Assembly: GCF_030680185.1 (NCBI RefSeq)
Contig: NZ_JAUXVZ010000065.1
Location: 1 to 64,000, forward strand
From: Phenylobacterium sp.
GTDB taxonomy: Bacteria; Pseudomonadota; Alphaproteobacteria; Caulobacterales; Caulobacteraceae
Direction: 5' to 3'
DNA: 64,000 nt
How positions within the stretch are numbered: position 1 is the first letter of the stretch; each line of letters opens with the position of its first letter. The notes below the pieces were generated by a model. That model was not told where the DNA came from and ran no database searches. It was given only the letters and a program-made list of their open reading frames with translations. The position numbers were made by a program, and so were the translations under genes. Below are positions 16,896 through 25,052 of the stretch, piece after piece.

Positions 16896-18212
16896 TCAAG
16901 TTGTGGGCTTGGCGAGGTACACCTCTTTGTCAAGCTCGCCTTCCCATTTGGCGACGGTCACGGCCACGGCGAGGTCGGAGGTGCAGTTCGGCACGGTGCG
17001 CATCATGTCGAGGATGCGGTCGAAGGGGAGGATGAAGCCCACCACCATGGCGGTCTGCTCAGGCCCCAGGCCCAGGGTCTGCAGAACGCCAGCCAGCAGG
17101 AACAGCGAGGCCGACGGCACGGGCGCTGACCCCACGGCGATGACCGCAATGGAGATGATCACCAGCAGGCACTGGAGGATCGTCACCTCGACGCCAAAGG
17201 CCTGGGCGGCGAACATGGCCAGCAGCCCGACATACATGGCGGTGCCGTCCATGCTCACCGTGACGCCGATCGGCAGACTCGTGGACGCCACCACCCGGCT
17301 CACGCCCAGGTTCTCCTCGGCCACGCGCATCACCACGGGCAGGGTCGCGGCGCTGGAGGAGGTGGAGAAGGCGACCACCACGGCGTCTGCGATGTCGCGC
17401 AGGAAGGGCGTAATGGGCAGGCCGGCCGCCAGGCGGATGAGTCCGCCATGCACCACAAGCACCTGCAGGGCGCAGCCGACCAGGACGCAGACGGCCAGCA
17501 GGAAGACATGGATGAAGGCCGCCGGCCCCACCACGCCTGTCACCCAGGCGATCAGGGCGAACACGCCAAAGGGCGCAACCTCCATCACGCCCCGGGTCAT
17601 CTTCTGCATGACGTCGGCCAGGGAGGCGAAGGCTCGCGCCACCGGACGGCCAGCCTCGCCGGCGGTCAGAACCGCCAGGCCGAAGATGATCGCGAAGAAG
17701 ATCACCGCCAGGATGTCGCCCTCGGCCAGGGCGGCCACGGGGTTCATCGGCACGATGGCCATGAACTGATCGGTGAGCGACATGGGCGCAGCGACCGCCG
17801 GGGCGTCCGTCGGCTGGCCGAGGACGACGCCGACGCCGGGCCGCGCCAGCGCGCCCAGGCCAAGCCCCAGCGCAGCGCCGATCAGGGTGGTCACGAAGTA
17901 GAGGAACAGGGTCTTGACCCCGATGCCCCCCAGACGGCGGATATCGCCCATCGAGACGACGCCGGCCACGATGGTGGCGAAGACCAGCGGGGTCACCAGC
18001 ATCCGGATCAGTCGGATGAAGAGGTCGCCGATCCAGCGGATCTGTTCGGCCTGGTCGCCCAGCAGGAGGCCCGCGCCCACCCCGAGCGCCATGCCCAGGA
18101 AGATGCGCTTCCAGAGGGTGACGCCGAACCAGTAGGTCCCGAGGAAGGTGGCCACGGGCCCCCGGGGGCGATCGGCTTCCGCCGTGGTCGGCGGTGCGTC
18201 GACGGACGTCAT
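16896..18212 (-). CDS. Dicarboxylate/amino acid:cation symporter (DAACS family)
   Basis: 438 residues from the ATG at 18212. Diagnostic DAACS sequences are present: FSTSSSAATLPVVMR (the serine-rich re-entrant loop), SLPIGVTVSMDGTAMYVG (normally NMDGTA), IVPMNPVAALAEGDILAVIFF, and the amphipathic segment around DRILDMMRTVPN. The family (GltP, DctA, GLT) imports glutamate, aspartate or C4-dicarboxylates with sodium or protons across the inner membrane. The ion and substrate are not decided by the visible residues. It is divergent from the TonB receptor at 18592, with 379 bp between them. Confidence 0.9.
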   Translation of the reverse strand: MTSVDAPPTTAEADRPRGPVATFLGTYWFGVTLWKRIFLGMALGVGAGLLLGDQAEQIRWIGDLFIRLIRMLVTPLVFATIVAGVVSMGDIRRLGGIGVKTLFLYFVTTLIGAALGLGLGALARPGVGVVLGQPTDAPAVAAPMSLTDQFMAIVPMNPVAALAEGDILAVIFFAIIFGLAVLTAGEAGRPVARAFASLADVMQKMTRGVMEVAPFGVFALIAWVTGVVGPAAFIHVFLLAVCVLVGCALQVLVVHGGLIRLAAGLPITPFLRDIADAVVVAFSTSSSAATLPVVMRVAEENLGVSRVVASTSLPIGVTVSMDGTAMYVGLLAMFAAQAFGVEVTILQCLLVIISIAVIAVGSAPVPSASLFLLAGVLQTLGLGPEQTAMVVGFILPFDRILDMMRTVPNCTSDLAVAVTVAKWEGELDKEVYLAKPTT

Positions 18213-18591
18213 AGGGCGCCCGGGACAAGGGCGCCGAAAGGGAGCGCAGTTTGGGTCGATCGGCCGATAGCGGGCGGGCCGCTCGCCTGGCCCTGCATGG
18301 TCTTGGACACGATTACCCCCGAACGCGTGAAACCCGGTGTTCGGAAGAGGAGGGTTCACCCGATGAGCAGCCCTCGAAAGCGATTTATTCTGTCCGCCTC
18401 ATGACAAAACGGCATGGGCGAGCCCCCTTCGCGCGCGCGATTCCACAAACCCCCTTCCAGGAACGGACGGCGAGCCCCCGGACGCCGGGCGCCACGGCGT
18501 TTTTTGCGATGTGGTGGTTTGCGCCGAGCCCGCGTCTTCCCTGCAGAGGCCCCACGAGCGGAGCCCGACGGCAGGACAAGGGGATAAGTTC
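18213..18591. other. 379-bp divergent intergenic region
   Basis: No convincing gene is seen. The region must carry promoters for the symporter (minus) and the TonB receptor (plus). Weak symmetry is present: CCGAAC (18319-18324) and GTTCGG (18339-18344), and the 10-bp palindrome ATCGGCCGAT near 18259. A good ribosome-binding site (AAGGGG) lies about ten bases before the receptor's ATG. Confidence 0.4.
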
Positions 18592-20892
18592 ATGCGCGGA
18601 ATATCATCAGGACTTGGCGCTAAGTTGGGCCTCCTGGCCGGCGCGGCGATCGCAGCGCTTTCGGTCAGCGCCGCCTCGGCTCAGGAGGCCGCAAGCGAGG
18701 TCGACGAGCTGATCGTTACGGCGACCCGGCGCGACACGACGGTGCAGACGACGCCGCTGGCCATCACCGCCCTGGGCGAAACCGCCCTGGAGAATATGGG
18801 CGCCACCGGGCTGCAGGACATCACCGCGATGGTGCCGAGCCTGAAGATCGGCGGGGGTTCGGACGGGGGCGGCCGTATCACCCTGCGCGGCATCCAGGCT
18901 TCGGGCGAAGCGACCGTGGGCCTCTATTACGACGAGACGCCGCTGACCGGCCCCTCTGACACCAGCCAGAATTCCGGCGGCCGCTCCCAGGACGGCAACC
19001 TGTTCGACGTCGAGCGGATCGAGGTCCTGCGCGGACCCCAGGGCACCCTCTACGGCTCAGGCTCCATGGGCGGCACCGTCCGGGTCATCTTCAACAAGGC
19101 CGACACACGGGAATATTCCGGCGCCGTCGACGTCATGGGCTCTGCCATGAAGGAGGGCGAGGCCAGCTACTACGCCAAGGGCGTGGTCAATGTGCCTCTG
19201 ATCGAAGACAAGCTCGGCGCCCGCGTCGTGCTGTATGAAGAGCAGCGCGGCGGCTTCGTCGACAACATCCGCTACGGCGCCGAGGACATCAACGACCGCA
19301 CCACCACCGGCGGCCGCATCATGGTGACGGCCCTGCCGCTGGACAACGTATCCTGGCACGGCATGTTCATGCGCCAGAAGACCGACGCGCCGGGGGGCGG
19401 CTCCACCTGGTACCCGTTGCTGGGCGAGAAGGAATACAGCACCGATCGCTATGTCATCCCGATCAACCGCGACGAGCTGACCCTCTATTCCAGCGATCTG
19501 GAATGGGATGTCGGGTTCGCCGACATCTCCTGGGCGGCGGCCTATTACGAGTGGGATCAGGTCAACGCAAGCGACTACACCTATACGATGCTGCGCAACT
19601 CCACGAGCGTGGCCAACTGCACCAACTGGTTCAACCTGTCGCTCGGCGTCCCGACCTCGTCGTGCAACAGCCAGCAACTGGCGCAGTTCACCGCCTTCGC
19701 CCTCTCGCAGACCCCGACCACCCTCTACAAGCCGGCCTGGCTGCACACCTTCAACAGCGAACTGCGGATCAGCTCCAAGGGCGACTCGAAGCTCAACTGG
19801 ACCTTCGGCGCCTTCATCGAAAAGCGCGAGGACTATGTCGACAGCACGCTGGCCGTGGTCGACTCCAACACTGGCGTCATCGGCGTCCCGCCGACCATCT
19901 TCTTCCACCGCGACATCACGACCGAGACCGACCAGACGGCCCTGTTCGGCGATGTCTCCTACGAGCTGATCGACGGCCTGACCTTCAATGTCGGCCTGCG
20001 GCAGTTCAAGTACGAGAAGACCACCTTCGGCCAGACCGACATGCCCAACTGGGTCTCCGGTTCGCTGGTGGAGCCCTTCAGAAGCTTCGGCGCCGACGCC
20101 GAGGGCTGGCTCGAAAAGTACAGCGTCAACTACCAGCTCAATCCCGACATCATGATCTACGCCACGGCGGCCGAAGGCTTCCGTCCCGGCGGGGCGAACA
20201 ACACCCCGAACCTGGAGCCCGAGCTTGTTCCCTATGGGCCCGACGCGGTGTGGAACTATGAGCTGGGCGTGAAGACGGCCTGGTTCGATCGCCGCCTGAC
20301 GCTGAATGCGGCGCTCTATCAGATCGACTGGGACGACATTCAGACCTCGGCCCAGACCCTCAGCGGCTGCTGCAGCTTCATCGTCAACGCCGGCAAGGCG
20401 CGTATCCGCGGCGTCGAGTTCGAGTATATGGCGCGTCCGATGGCGGGCCTGTCGATCTCTGGGGGTCTCACCTTCTCCGAGCCTGAACTACTGGAAGATC
20501 AGATCAACCCGAACATCCGCGACTCCACCTCTCTGGGCGATGCGGGCGATCAGATCCCGGACATCAGCAAGTTCTCCGCCTCGACCAGCGTCGACTATGT
20601 CTGGCCGGTGACCGATGGCTTCGACGGGATGCTGCGGCTCGATTACAGCTATATCGGCAAGTCCTACTCTCACTTCCGCCCGACCAATGTGTACTACGAA
20701 AAGCAGGGCGACTTTGGGGTCGTGAACCTGCGGACGGGCCTCGAGGGACCGGACTGGGGCGCCTATGTCTTCGTCCGCAACGTGTTCGATATCTACGGCG
20801 CCTATTCCGTGAGTTCGGGCGCGGGCTCCGAACAGCTCGTCAATTCGACCCTGCCGCGGACGGTGGGCGTCAATCTTCGCAAGTCGTTCTAG
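18592..20892 (+). CDS. TonB-dependent receptor without STN domain
   Basis: 766 residues from the ATG at 18592, preceded by AAGGGG. Signal peptide ends at SVSAASAQ; a TonB-box-like DELIVTATRRD follows, then the plug (TTPLAITALGETALENMGATG ... VERIEVLRGPQGTLYGSGSMGG) and a barrel ending in LRKSF. It resembles receptors of sphingomonads and Caulobacterales that import plant- or sugar-derived compounds, but the ligand is unknown. The absence of an STN domain means it is not itself a Fec-type transducer. A GcvA-like regulator lies 200 bp downstream on the same strand and a symporter is divergent upstream. Confidence 0.9.
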   Translation: MRGISSGLGAKLGLLAGAAIAALSVSAASAQEAASEVDELIVTATRRDTTVQTTPLAITALGETALENMGATGLQDITAMVPSLKIGGGSDGGGRITLRGIQASGEATVGLYYDETPLTGPSDTSQNSGGRSQDGNLFDVERIEVLRGPQGTLYGSGSMGGTVRVIFNKADTREYSGAVDVMGSAMKEGEASYYAKGVVNVPLIEDKLGARVVLYEEQRGGFVDNIRYGAEDINDRTTTGGRIMVTALPLDNVSWHGMFMRQKTDAPGGGSTWYPLLGEKEYSTDRYVIPINRDELTLYSSDLEWDVGFADISWAAAYYEWDQVNASDYTYTMLRNSTSVANCTNWFNLSLGVPTSSCNSQQLAQFTAFALSQTPTTLYKPAWLHTFNSELRISSKGDSKLNWTFGAFIEKREDYVDSTLAVVDSNTGVIGVPPTIFFHRDITTETDQTALFGDVSYELIDGLTFNVGLRQFKYEKTTFGQTDMPNWVSGSLVEPFRSFGADAEGWLEKYSVNYQLNPDIMIYATAAEGFRPGGANNTPNLEPELVPYGPDAVWNYELGVKTAWFDRRLTLNAALYQIDWDDIQTSAQTLSGCCSFIVNAGKARIRGVEFEYMARPMAGLSISGGLTFSEPELLEDQINPNIRDSTSLGDAGDQIPDISKFSASTSVDYVWPVTDGFDGMLRLDYSYIGKSYSHFRPTNVYYEKQGDFGVVNLRTGLEGPDWGAYVFVRNVFDIYGAYSVSSGAGSEQLVNSTLPRTVGVNLRKSF

Positions 20893-20914
20893 ACCCCTCA
20901 CGAACGACGAGCGC

Positions 20915-20943
20915 GGCCGCCGCCATTCCGACTGGCGGCGGCC
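20915..20943 (+). terminator. Strong hairpin after the TonB receptor gene
   Basis: GGCCGCCGCCA and TGGCGGCGGCC form a perfect 11-bp stem with a 7-nt loop, 22 bp past the receptor's stop codon. A T-rich stretch (about 20950-20960) follows at a small distance, so Rho-independent termination is likely. Confidence 0.65.
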
Positions 20944-21110
20944 ATGCGCTTGTTCCCCTTTGCCGGGGATGCGACGGGCGCCCGCATTAGCGGCACATGA
21001 GCGTGGCTTCTGAACTTCTGGGCCAGGCGAAGGGCCAAGCGCTCTCAAATCTCTGGCTTCCCCCTGGGACCTGACGTCTCGTGAGTTCTACGCATGACCT
21101 CCCAGTATCC

Positions 21111-22007
21111 ATGTCCCGTCATTTTCTGCTTCCCTCTATCGGCGATCTGACGGCCTTCGAGGCCGCCGCCCGTCATGGCAGCTTCACTCGGGCGGCGGTG
21201 GAGCTGAACCTCACCCAAAGCGCCATCAGCCGCGCCGTGCGCATGCTGGAAGACCGCATCGACGTCGTCCTGTTCGAGCGGGTTCGCCAGCGGGTGGTTC
21301 TGACCGCGGCGGGGGTCACCTATCTCAAGGAAGTCCAGCGCATCCTCGCCGAACTGCGGCAGGCGACGCACAAGGTGATGGCGTTCACCGAGGCGACCAC
21401 GACGCTGAACGTGGCCGTGCTGCCGACCTTCGCCACCCGCTGGCTCGTGCCTCGGCTGCCGACCTTCGTCGACGCCCATCCCGACATCACGCTGAACTTC
21501 TCCGCCCGGCTCGAACCGTTCGATTTCGAGAGCGAGATGTTCGATGCGGCGATCCACTACGGCGCCCCGACCTGGGCCTCGGCTCACTGCCACCACCTCA
21601 TGAATGAGGTCACGGTCGTCGTCACGAGCCCCGAATACCGCGCCGCCCGACGCCTTCGTCAGCCCGAGGATCTGGAGCGCGCCACCTTGCTGCATCAGAC
21701 CACGCGGGCCACCGCCTGGGCCGACTGGTGCGACTTGGCCGGCTTCGATCTCCCCGGCGTGAACCGCGGCCCCCGATACGAGCAGTTCGCCATGATCGCT
21801 CAGGCCGCCGCCGCGGGCCTGGGCGCGGCGATCCTGCCAAAGGTGCTGATCGAGGACGAACTGACATCAGGGCGCCTGGTGGCCCTGTTCGAAGACCAGC
21901 CGCTGAGCCTCAACAAGGCCTATTACTGGGTCGTGCCAGAGAACCGCGGGGCGTCCGAAGGTCTGCGCGCCTTCACCAACTGGATCATCGCTCAGGCCCA
22001 CAGCTGA
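21111..22007 (+). CDS. LysR-family transcriptional regulator, GcvA-like
   Basis: 298 residues from the ATG at 21111; a GTG at 21081 would add ten residues but family members usually begin close to MSRH. The winged HTH reads IGDLTAFEAAARHGSFTRAA followed by LNLTQSAISRAVRMLEDRI and FERVRQRVVLTAAG. The effector-binding part has the GcvA-type RWLVPRLPTFVDAHPDI and contains GLGAAILPKVLIEDELTSGRL. Such regulators usually control an adjacent or divergent gene; the upstream TonB receptor and symporter are the obvious candidates, but no LysR box was identified with confidence. The 188-bp gap before it holds the receptor's terminator. Confidence 0.85.
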   Translation: MSRHFLLPSIGDLTAFEAAARHGSFTRAAVELNLTQSAISRAVRMLEDRIDVVLFERVRQRVVLTAAGVTYLKEVQRILAELRQATHKVMAFTEATTTLNVAVLPTFATRWLVPRLPTFVDAHPDITLNFSARLEPFDFESEMFDAAIHYGAPTWASAHCHHLMNEVTVVVTSPEYRAARRLRQPEDLERATLLHQTTRATAWADWCDLAGFDLPGVNRGPRYEQFAMIAQAAAAGLGAAILPKVLIEDELTSGRLVALFEDQPLSLNKAYYWVVPENRGASEGLRAFTNWIIAQAHS

Positions 22008-22138
22008 TCCCACGGCCCCGGCCGGCCCGATGCGGAACGATCAACCCGCATGGACTGATGAGAAACTATCGCTTTCTCCATCCGAGCCGTGGGCGGAACA
22101 TTCCGCTTCAAGTGTTCAGTCGAGGTTGGGGGTCTTTC

Positions 22139-22489
22139 ATGTTGCGGGGCTTGCTGCTTGCTCTTGCGATAAGTCTTGGCGCGCCGGGCATCGCCTCGGC
22201 CCATCACGGCTGGGGCTCCTATGCGGCCAACCGCAGCATCACCCTCGATGGCGCGGTTCAGTCGACCCGGTGGCGCAACCCCCATGCGGAGATGGCGATC
22301 ACGGTAGGTGACAAGGTCTGGACCGTCGTTCTGGGGCCTGTCGCTCGCGTTGCGGCGCGGGGGCTGAGCGCCAAGGATCTGCCGGCCGGGGCCAAGGTCA
22401 GGATCGTGGGCTACCCCCGGACCGATGGGACCCTGGAAGTTCGCGCCGAGCGCATCATCGTGGGTGGCAAGACCGTCGAGATGCGCTGA
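22139..22489 (+). CDS. DUF6152 family exported protein
   Basis: 116 residues. A signal peptide (MLRGLLLALAISLGAPGIASA) is followed directly by HHGWGSYAANRSITLDGAVQ, then WRNPHAEMAITVGDKVWTV and LAKDLPAGAKVRIVGYPRTDG. This matches the DUF6152 pattern (AHHG..., 'G.V....W.NPH', 'G..V.V.G'). Function unknown; the N-terminal His pair after cleavage would make a metal-binding site possible (inference). The next gene starts one base after its stop, so both are in one operon with the crystallin-like gene. Confidence 0.75.
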   Translation: MLRGLLLALAISLGAPGIASAHHGWGSYAANRSITLDGAVQSTRWRNPHAEMAITVGDKVWTVVLGPVARVAARGLSAKDLPAGAKVRIVGYPRTDGTLEVRAERIIVGGKTVEMR

Positions 22490-22490
22490 G

Positions 22491-22985
22491 ATGGCGCTGC
22501 TCGAAACGGTTCAGGCGCTTGCGGTCGCCTTCGAGCAATCGCCCCTGGGGGAGGCCGCACGCAGCGGCGGCGGCCTCTATCCGATCGCCAACCTCGTTCA
22601 CCTCCTGGGGCTGATCCTGCTGATCGGTGGGATCGGCACGGTCGATCTGAGGCTGCTGGGCTTCGCCCGGGCGCTGCCGCTTGAACCTCTGTCGCGGTTC
22701 ATGACGCCGCTGGCCGTCGTGGGGCTCGGCCTCTTCGTGATCAGCGGGCTCGTGGTGTTTTCGGCCGACGCCGGCCCCCTGGCCCAGAACAGGATCTTCC
22801 TCTGGAAGATGGCGGGGCTGGGCCTGGGCCTCGCCAACGCCCTGGCGTTCAACCTGATGTACAAGCGCCGCCTGGCCGGCTGGGATGCGGCCCCGCCCCT
22901 GGCCGGGCGCCTCATGGCCGCCTCTTCTCTGCTCATCTGGCTGACGGTCGGCGGGCTTGGCCGCTTCATCGCCTACAGCGCTTAG
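22491..22985 (+). CDS. DUF6644 family integral membrane protein
   Basis: 164 residues, four predicted membrane helices. The segment YPIANLVHLLGLILLIGGIG followed by TVDLRLLGFARALPL is characteristic of the DUF6644 family; further helices are at about 75-95 (LAVVGLGLFVISGLVVF), 105-125 (WKMAGLGLGLANALAFNLMY) and near the C-terminus (SSLLIWLTVGGLGRFIAY). A histidine in the second helix (VHLL) is conserved in related membrane proteins and could bind a metal or haem (inference). It starts directly after the DUF6152 gene and 11 bp before the crystallin-like gene. Function unknown. Confidence 0.75.
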   Translation: MALLETVQALAVAFEQSPLGEAARSGGGLYPIANLVHLLGLILLIGGIGTVDLRLLGFARALPLEPLSRFMTPLAVVGLGLFVISGLVVFSADAGPLAQNRIFLWKMAGLGLGLANALAFNLMYKRRLAGWDAAPPLAGRLMAASSLLIWLTVGGLGRFIAYSA

Positions 22986-22996
22986 GTCGAACGATC

Positions 22997-23614
22997 ATGC
23001 TCTCGTCCCATCCCACCCTCGTCTCGGCCCTGGTCGGGGCGGGCTTTGCGCTGGTTCTGTCTTCTTCGGCGGCGGCTCAGGAGGACGAGATCACCTTCTT
23101 CAGCGCCCCCGACTTCGCGGGCGAGCGCTTCACGACCCGGGACGATCTCGCCGACACCAAGGCGGCCATCCCGTTCCAGCCCCTGAGCGCCAAGGTGGTC
23201 GGCTACTGGGACATCTGCGGCGCGCCGGAATTCACCAATCCCTGCACGGTGCTCCGGCGCGACACGCCCAACTTCGACTATGTGCCTGCGCGGGTCGGCG
23301 CGGAGACCTTCGAGGTCCGCTCGATCTTCGCCACCTATCGCGGCGTCGAGGGCGACGCGCCGGCCGAGCCGCTGCTGGAGCTCTATGCCCGCCGGGAATT
23401 CATGGGGCTGAGGCTCTCCATCGACGAGGCCACGCCTGACCTACAGGCGCCCGGCGAGGGCGGCGCGCCCCTGAGCGCCCATGTGACCGGCCGCTGGCAG
23501 CTGTGCGAAGGAGTCGATTTCACCGGCCGCTGCGTGGTGCTGGAGGCCGACAGGATCGGCTTTGAGCCCTCCGAGTTGCCGCCCGTCATCCGCTCGGCGC
23601 GCCCGGCGCCCTGA
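22997..23614 (+). CDS. Exported beta/gamma-crystallin-fold protein
   Basis: 205 residues, signal peptide ending in SSSAAAQ. The mature protein has repeated crystallin-like strands: ITFFSAPDFAGERFTTRDDL, LLELYARREFMGLRLSIDEA and QLCEGVDFTGRCVVLEAD, with the 'Y/F.....F.G' spacing typical of beta/gamma-crystallin and inhibitor I36 modules. Some bacterial members bind calcium or inhibit proteases. Two cysteines in the first half (DICG ... NPCTV) and two in the second (QLCEG ... GRCVV) probably form disulphides outside the cytoplasm. Third gene of the DUF6152/DUF6644 operon; convergent with the dehydrogenase gene that ends at 23628. Confidence 0.7.
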   Translation: MLSSHPTLVSALVGAGFALVLSSSAAAQEDEITFFSAPDFAGERFTTRDDLADTKAAIPFQPLSAKVVGYWDICGAPEFTNPCTVLRRDTPNFDYVPARVGAETFEVRSIFATYRGVEGDAPAEPLLELYARREFMGLRLSIDEATPDLQAPGEGGAPLSAHVTGRWQLCEGVDFTGRCVVLEADRIGFEPSELPPVIRSARPAP

Positions 23615-23627
23615 GCTCCAGAGTCCC

Positions 23628-25049
23628 TTAGCCGAGGGCGGCGTAGTCCACGGCGCCGAGCGCCCGGTCGGCAAAGGCGCCCTGAACGCGGGCCGCCAGG
23701 CCTCGCACGGGCGCTGGGGTGAGGCTCCGGTACTGGGCGAGGTTGGCGCGGCCCAGCCCGTGTTCGCCGCTGAAGCTCCCACCGAACTGGAGGCAGGCGA
23801 TCTCGTAGACCGCGTCCCGAAGCGCCGCCAGCCGGTCAGGCGCGGGTGGCGCGGCCGGGTCGCAGACCAGGTTGAAGTGGACGCCGCCATCGCCGATGTG
23901 GCCGAAGTCGCAGATCTCGAACTCGGGGAATGCGGCCGCCAGCCGGGCGACGGCCGTCCGGCGGAAGGCGGCCAGGTCCGAGCGCCGGAAGGCGAGATCG
24001 AAGCCGATGACACGCCCCTTGGCGCGCAGGCCCTCCGAAATGGCGTGGCGGATCGCCCAGAGGGGTTCTGGCGCGCCGGTCAGGATGTCGATCGCGCCGC
24101 CGCCGCCGTCGGTTTCCAGCCAGTCGGCCAGAACCTGCTCCAGCTGCTCGGCCAGGGGTGTGTCGCCGGGCCGCCGCGATCGCGTCGTGCTGAGCTCCAC
24201 AAGCACAGCATAGGGCGGCAGGTCGCCTGAGAACGGATTTCGCAGACCTGGGCCATGGTCCAGCGCGGCGGCCAGGGCGGCCCGTGACATGCCCTCGAAG
24301 GCGGACAAGGTCTCGCCGCCCTCGCGCTCCATGTGCAGCAGGAGGGGCAGGGCGGTGTCCAGGTCCTCCAGCAACACCAGGGCCGCCGCGGTCTGGGCGG
24401 GGAGGGGGTGAGCCTCGAACTCCACGGCGGTGATCACGCCCAGCGCGCCGCCGGCCCCGATCACCACCTGGCGCAGGTCGAGCCCGGTATTGTCCTTCCG
24501 CAGACCGCGGCGCAGCTGCACCACGGTCCCGGTCGCATCGGCCAGGACCATTTCCAGGCCGAGAATCTGCCGGCGCATATCGCCATAGCGGATGAAGCGG
24601 GCGCCGCCGGTGTTGGTCGCCGCCATGCCGCCGACAGTGGGATCGGCGCCCAGGTCGATGGGCAGAAAAAGGCCGTGCGGCTGCAGGGCGGCGTTGGCGG
24701 CCGAAAGGCGGACGCCGGCCCCGGCGCGGACGCTGCGGTTGACGGGATCCACCGCCAGCGGCGCCTGCAGTCGCTCCAGGCTGAGCAGGACCTGGCGGCC
24801 GCTGCCGTCCGCCGTCGAGGCGCCGACCAGCCCCGTATTGGCGCCCTGGACCGTCAATTCCACGCCCTGAGCCCCACACCAGGCGACGATTGCGGCGACC
24901 TCGGCCGGGGTGCGCGGGCGAACCACCGCCGCGGCGCGGCCGCCTTCATAACGCGCCGCCTGATCATAGGCCCGAAGGTCCTCGCGCGCCGTCAGCAGGG
25001 CGTCGTCGCCCACCAGTCTTGCAAGGTCGGCGACCAGCTGGGCGTCCAT
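23628..25049 (-). CDS. FAD-linked D-2-hydroxyglutarate dehydrogenase (GlcD family)
   Basis: 473 residues. The N-terminal PCMH-type FAD domain is visible (VVRPRTPAEVAAIVAWCGAQ then VELTVQGANTGLVGAS; DLGADPTVGGMAATNTGG), and the C-terminal FAD-oxidase domain has the metal-binding histidines of D-2-hydroxyacid dehydrogenases (DFGHIGDGGVHFN and SGEHGLG). The family oxidises D-lactate, D-2-hydroxyglutarate or glycolate. The D-2-hydroxyglutarate assignment rests on context: the gene begins three bases after the stop of a DUF1338/HglS-type gene whose known product is D-2-hydroxyglutarate. The product here would be 2-oxoglutarate entering the TCA cycle. D-lactate dehydrogenase is the alternative. Confidence 0.8.
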   Translation of the reverse strand: MDAQLVADLARLVGDDALLTAREDLRAYDQAARYEGGRAAAVVRPRTPAEVAAIVAWCGAQGVELTVQGANTGLVGASTADGSGRQVLLSLERLQAPLAVDPVNRSVRAGAGVRLSAANAALQPHGLFLPIDLGADPTVGGMAATNTGGARFIRYGDMRRQILGLEMVLADATGTVVQLRRGLRKDNTGLDLRQVVIGAGGALGVITAVEFEAHPLPAQTAAALVLLEDLDTALPLLLHMEREGGETLSAFEGMSRAALAAALDHGPGLRNPFSGDLPPYAVLVELSTTRSRRPGDTPLAEQLEQVLADWLETDGGGGAIDILTGAPEPLWAIRHAISEGLRAKGRVIGFDLAFRRSDLAAFRRTAVARLAAAFPEFEICDFGHIGDGGVHFNLVCDPAAPPAPDRLAALRDAVYEIACLQFGGSFSGEHGLGRANLAQYRSLTPAPVRGLAARVQGAFADRALGAVDYAALG

Positions 25050-25052
25050 GCC

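Noticed and set aside
20893..21080. Regulatory RNA in the gap before the GcvA-like gene
   Set aside because: The only strong structure is the terminator hairpin of the upstream receptor gene; the rest does not match the glycine riboswitch or another known class by eye.
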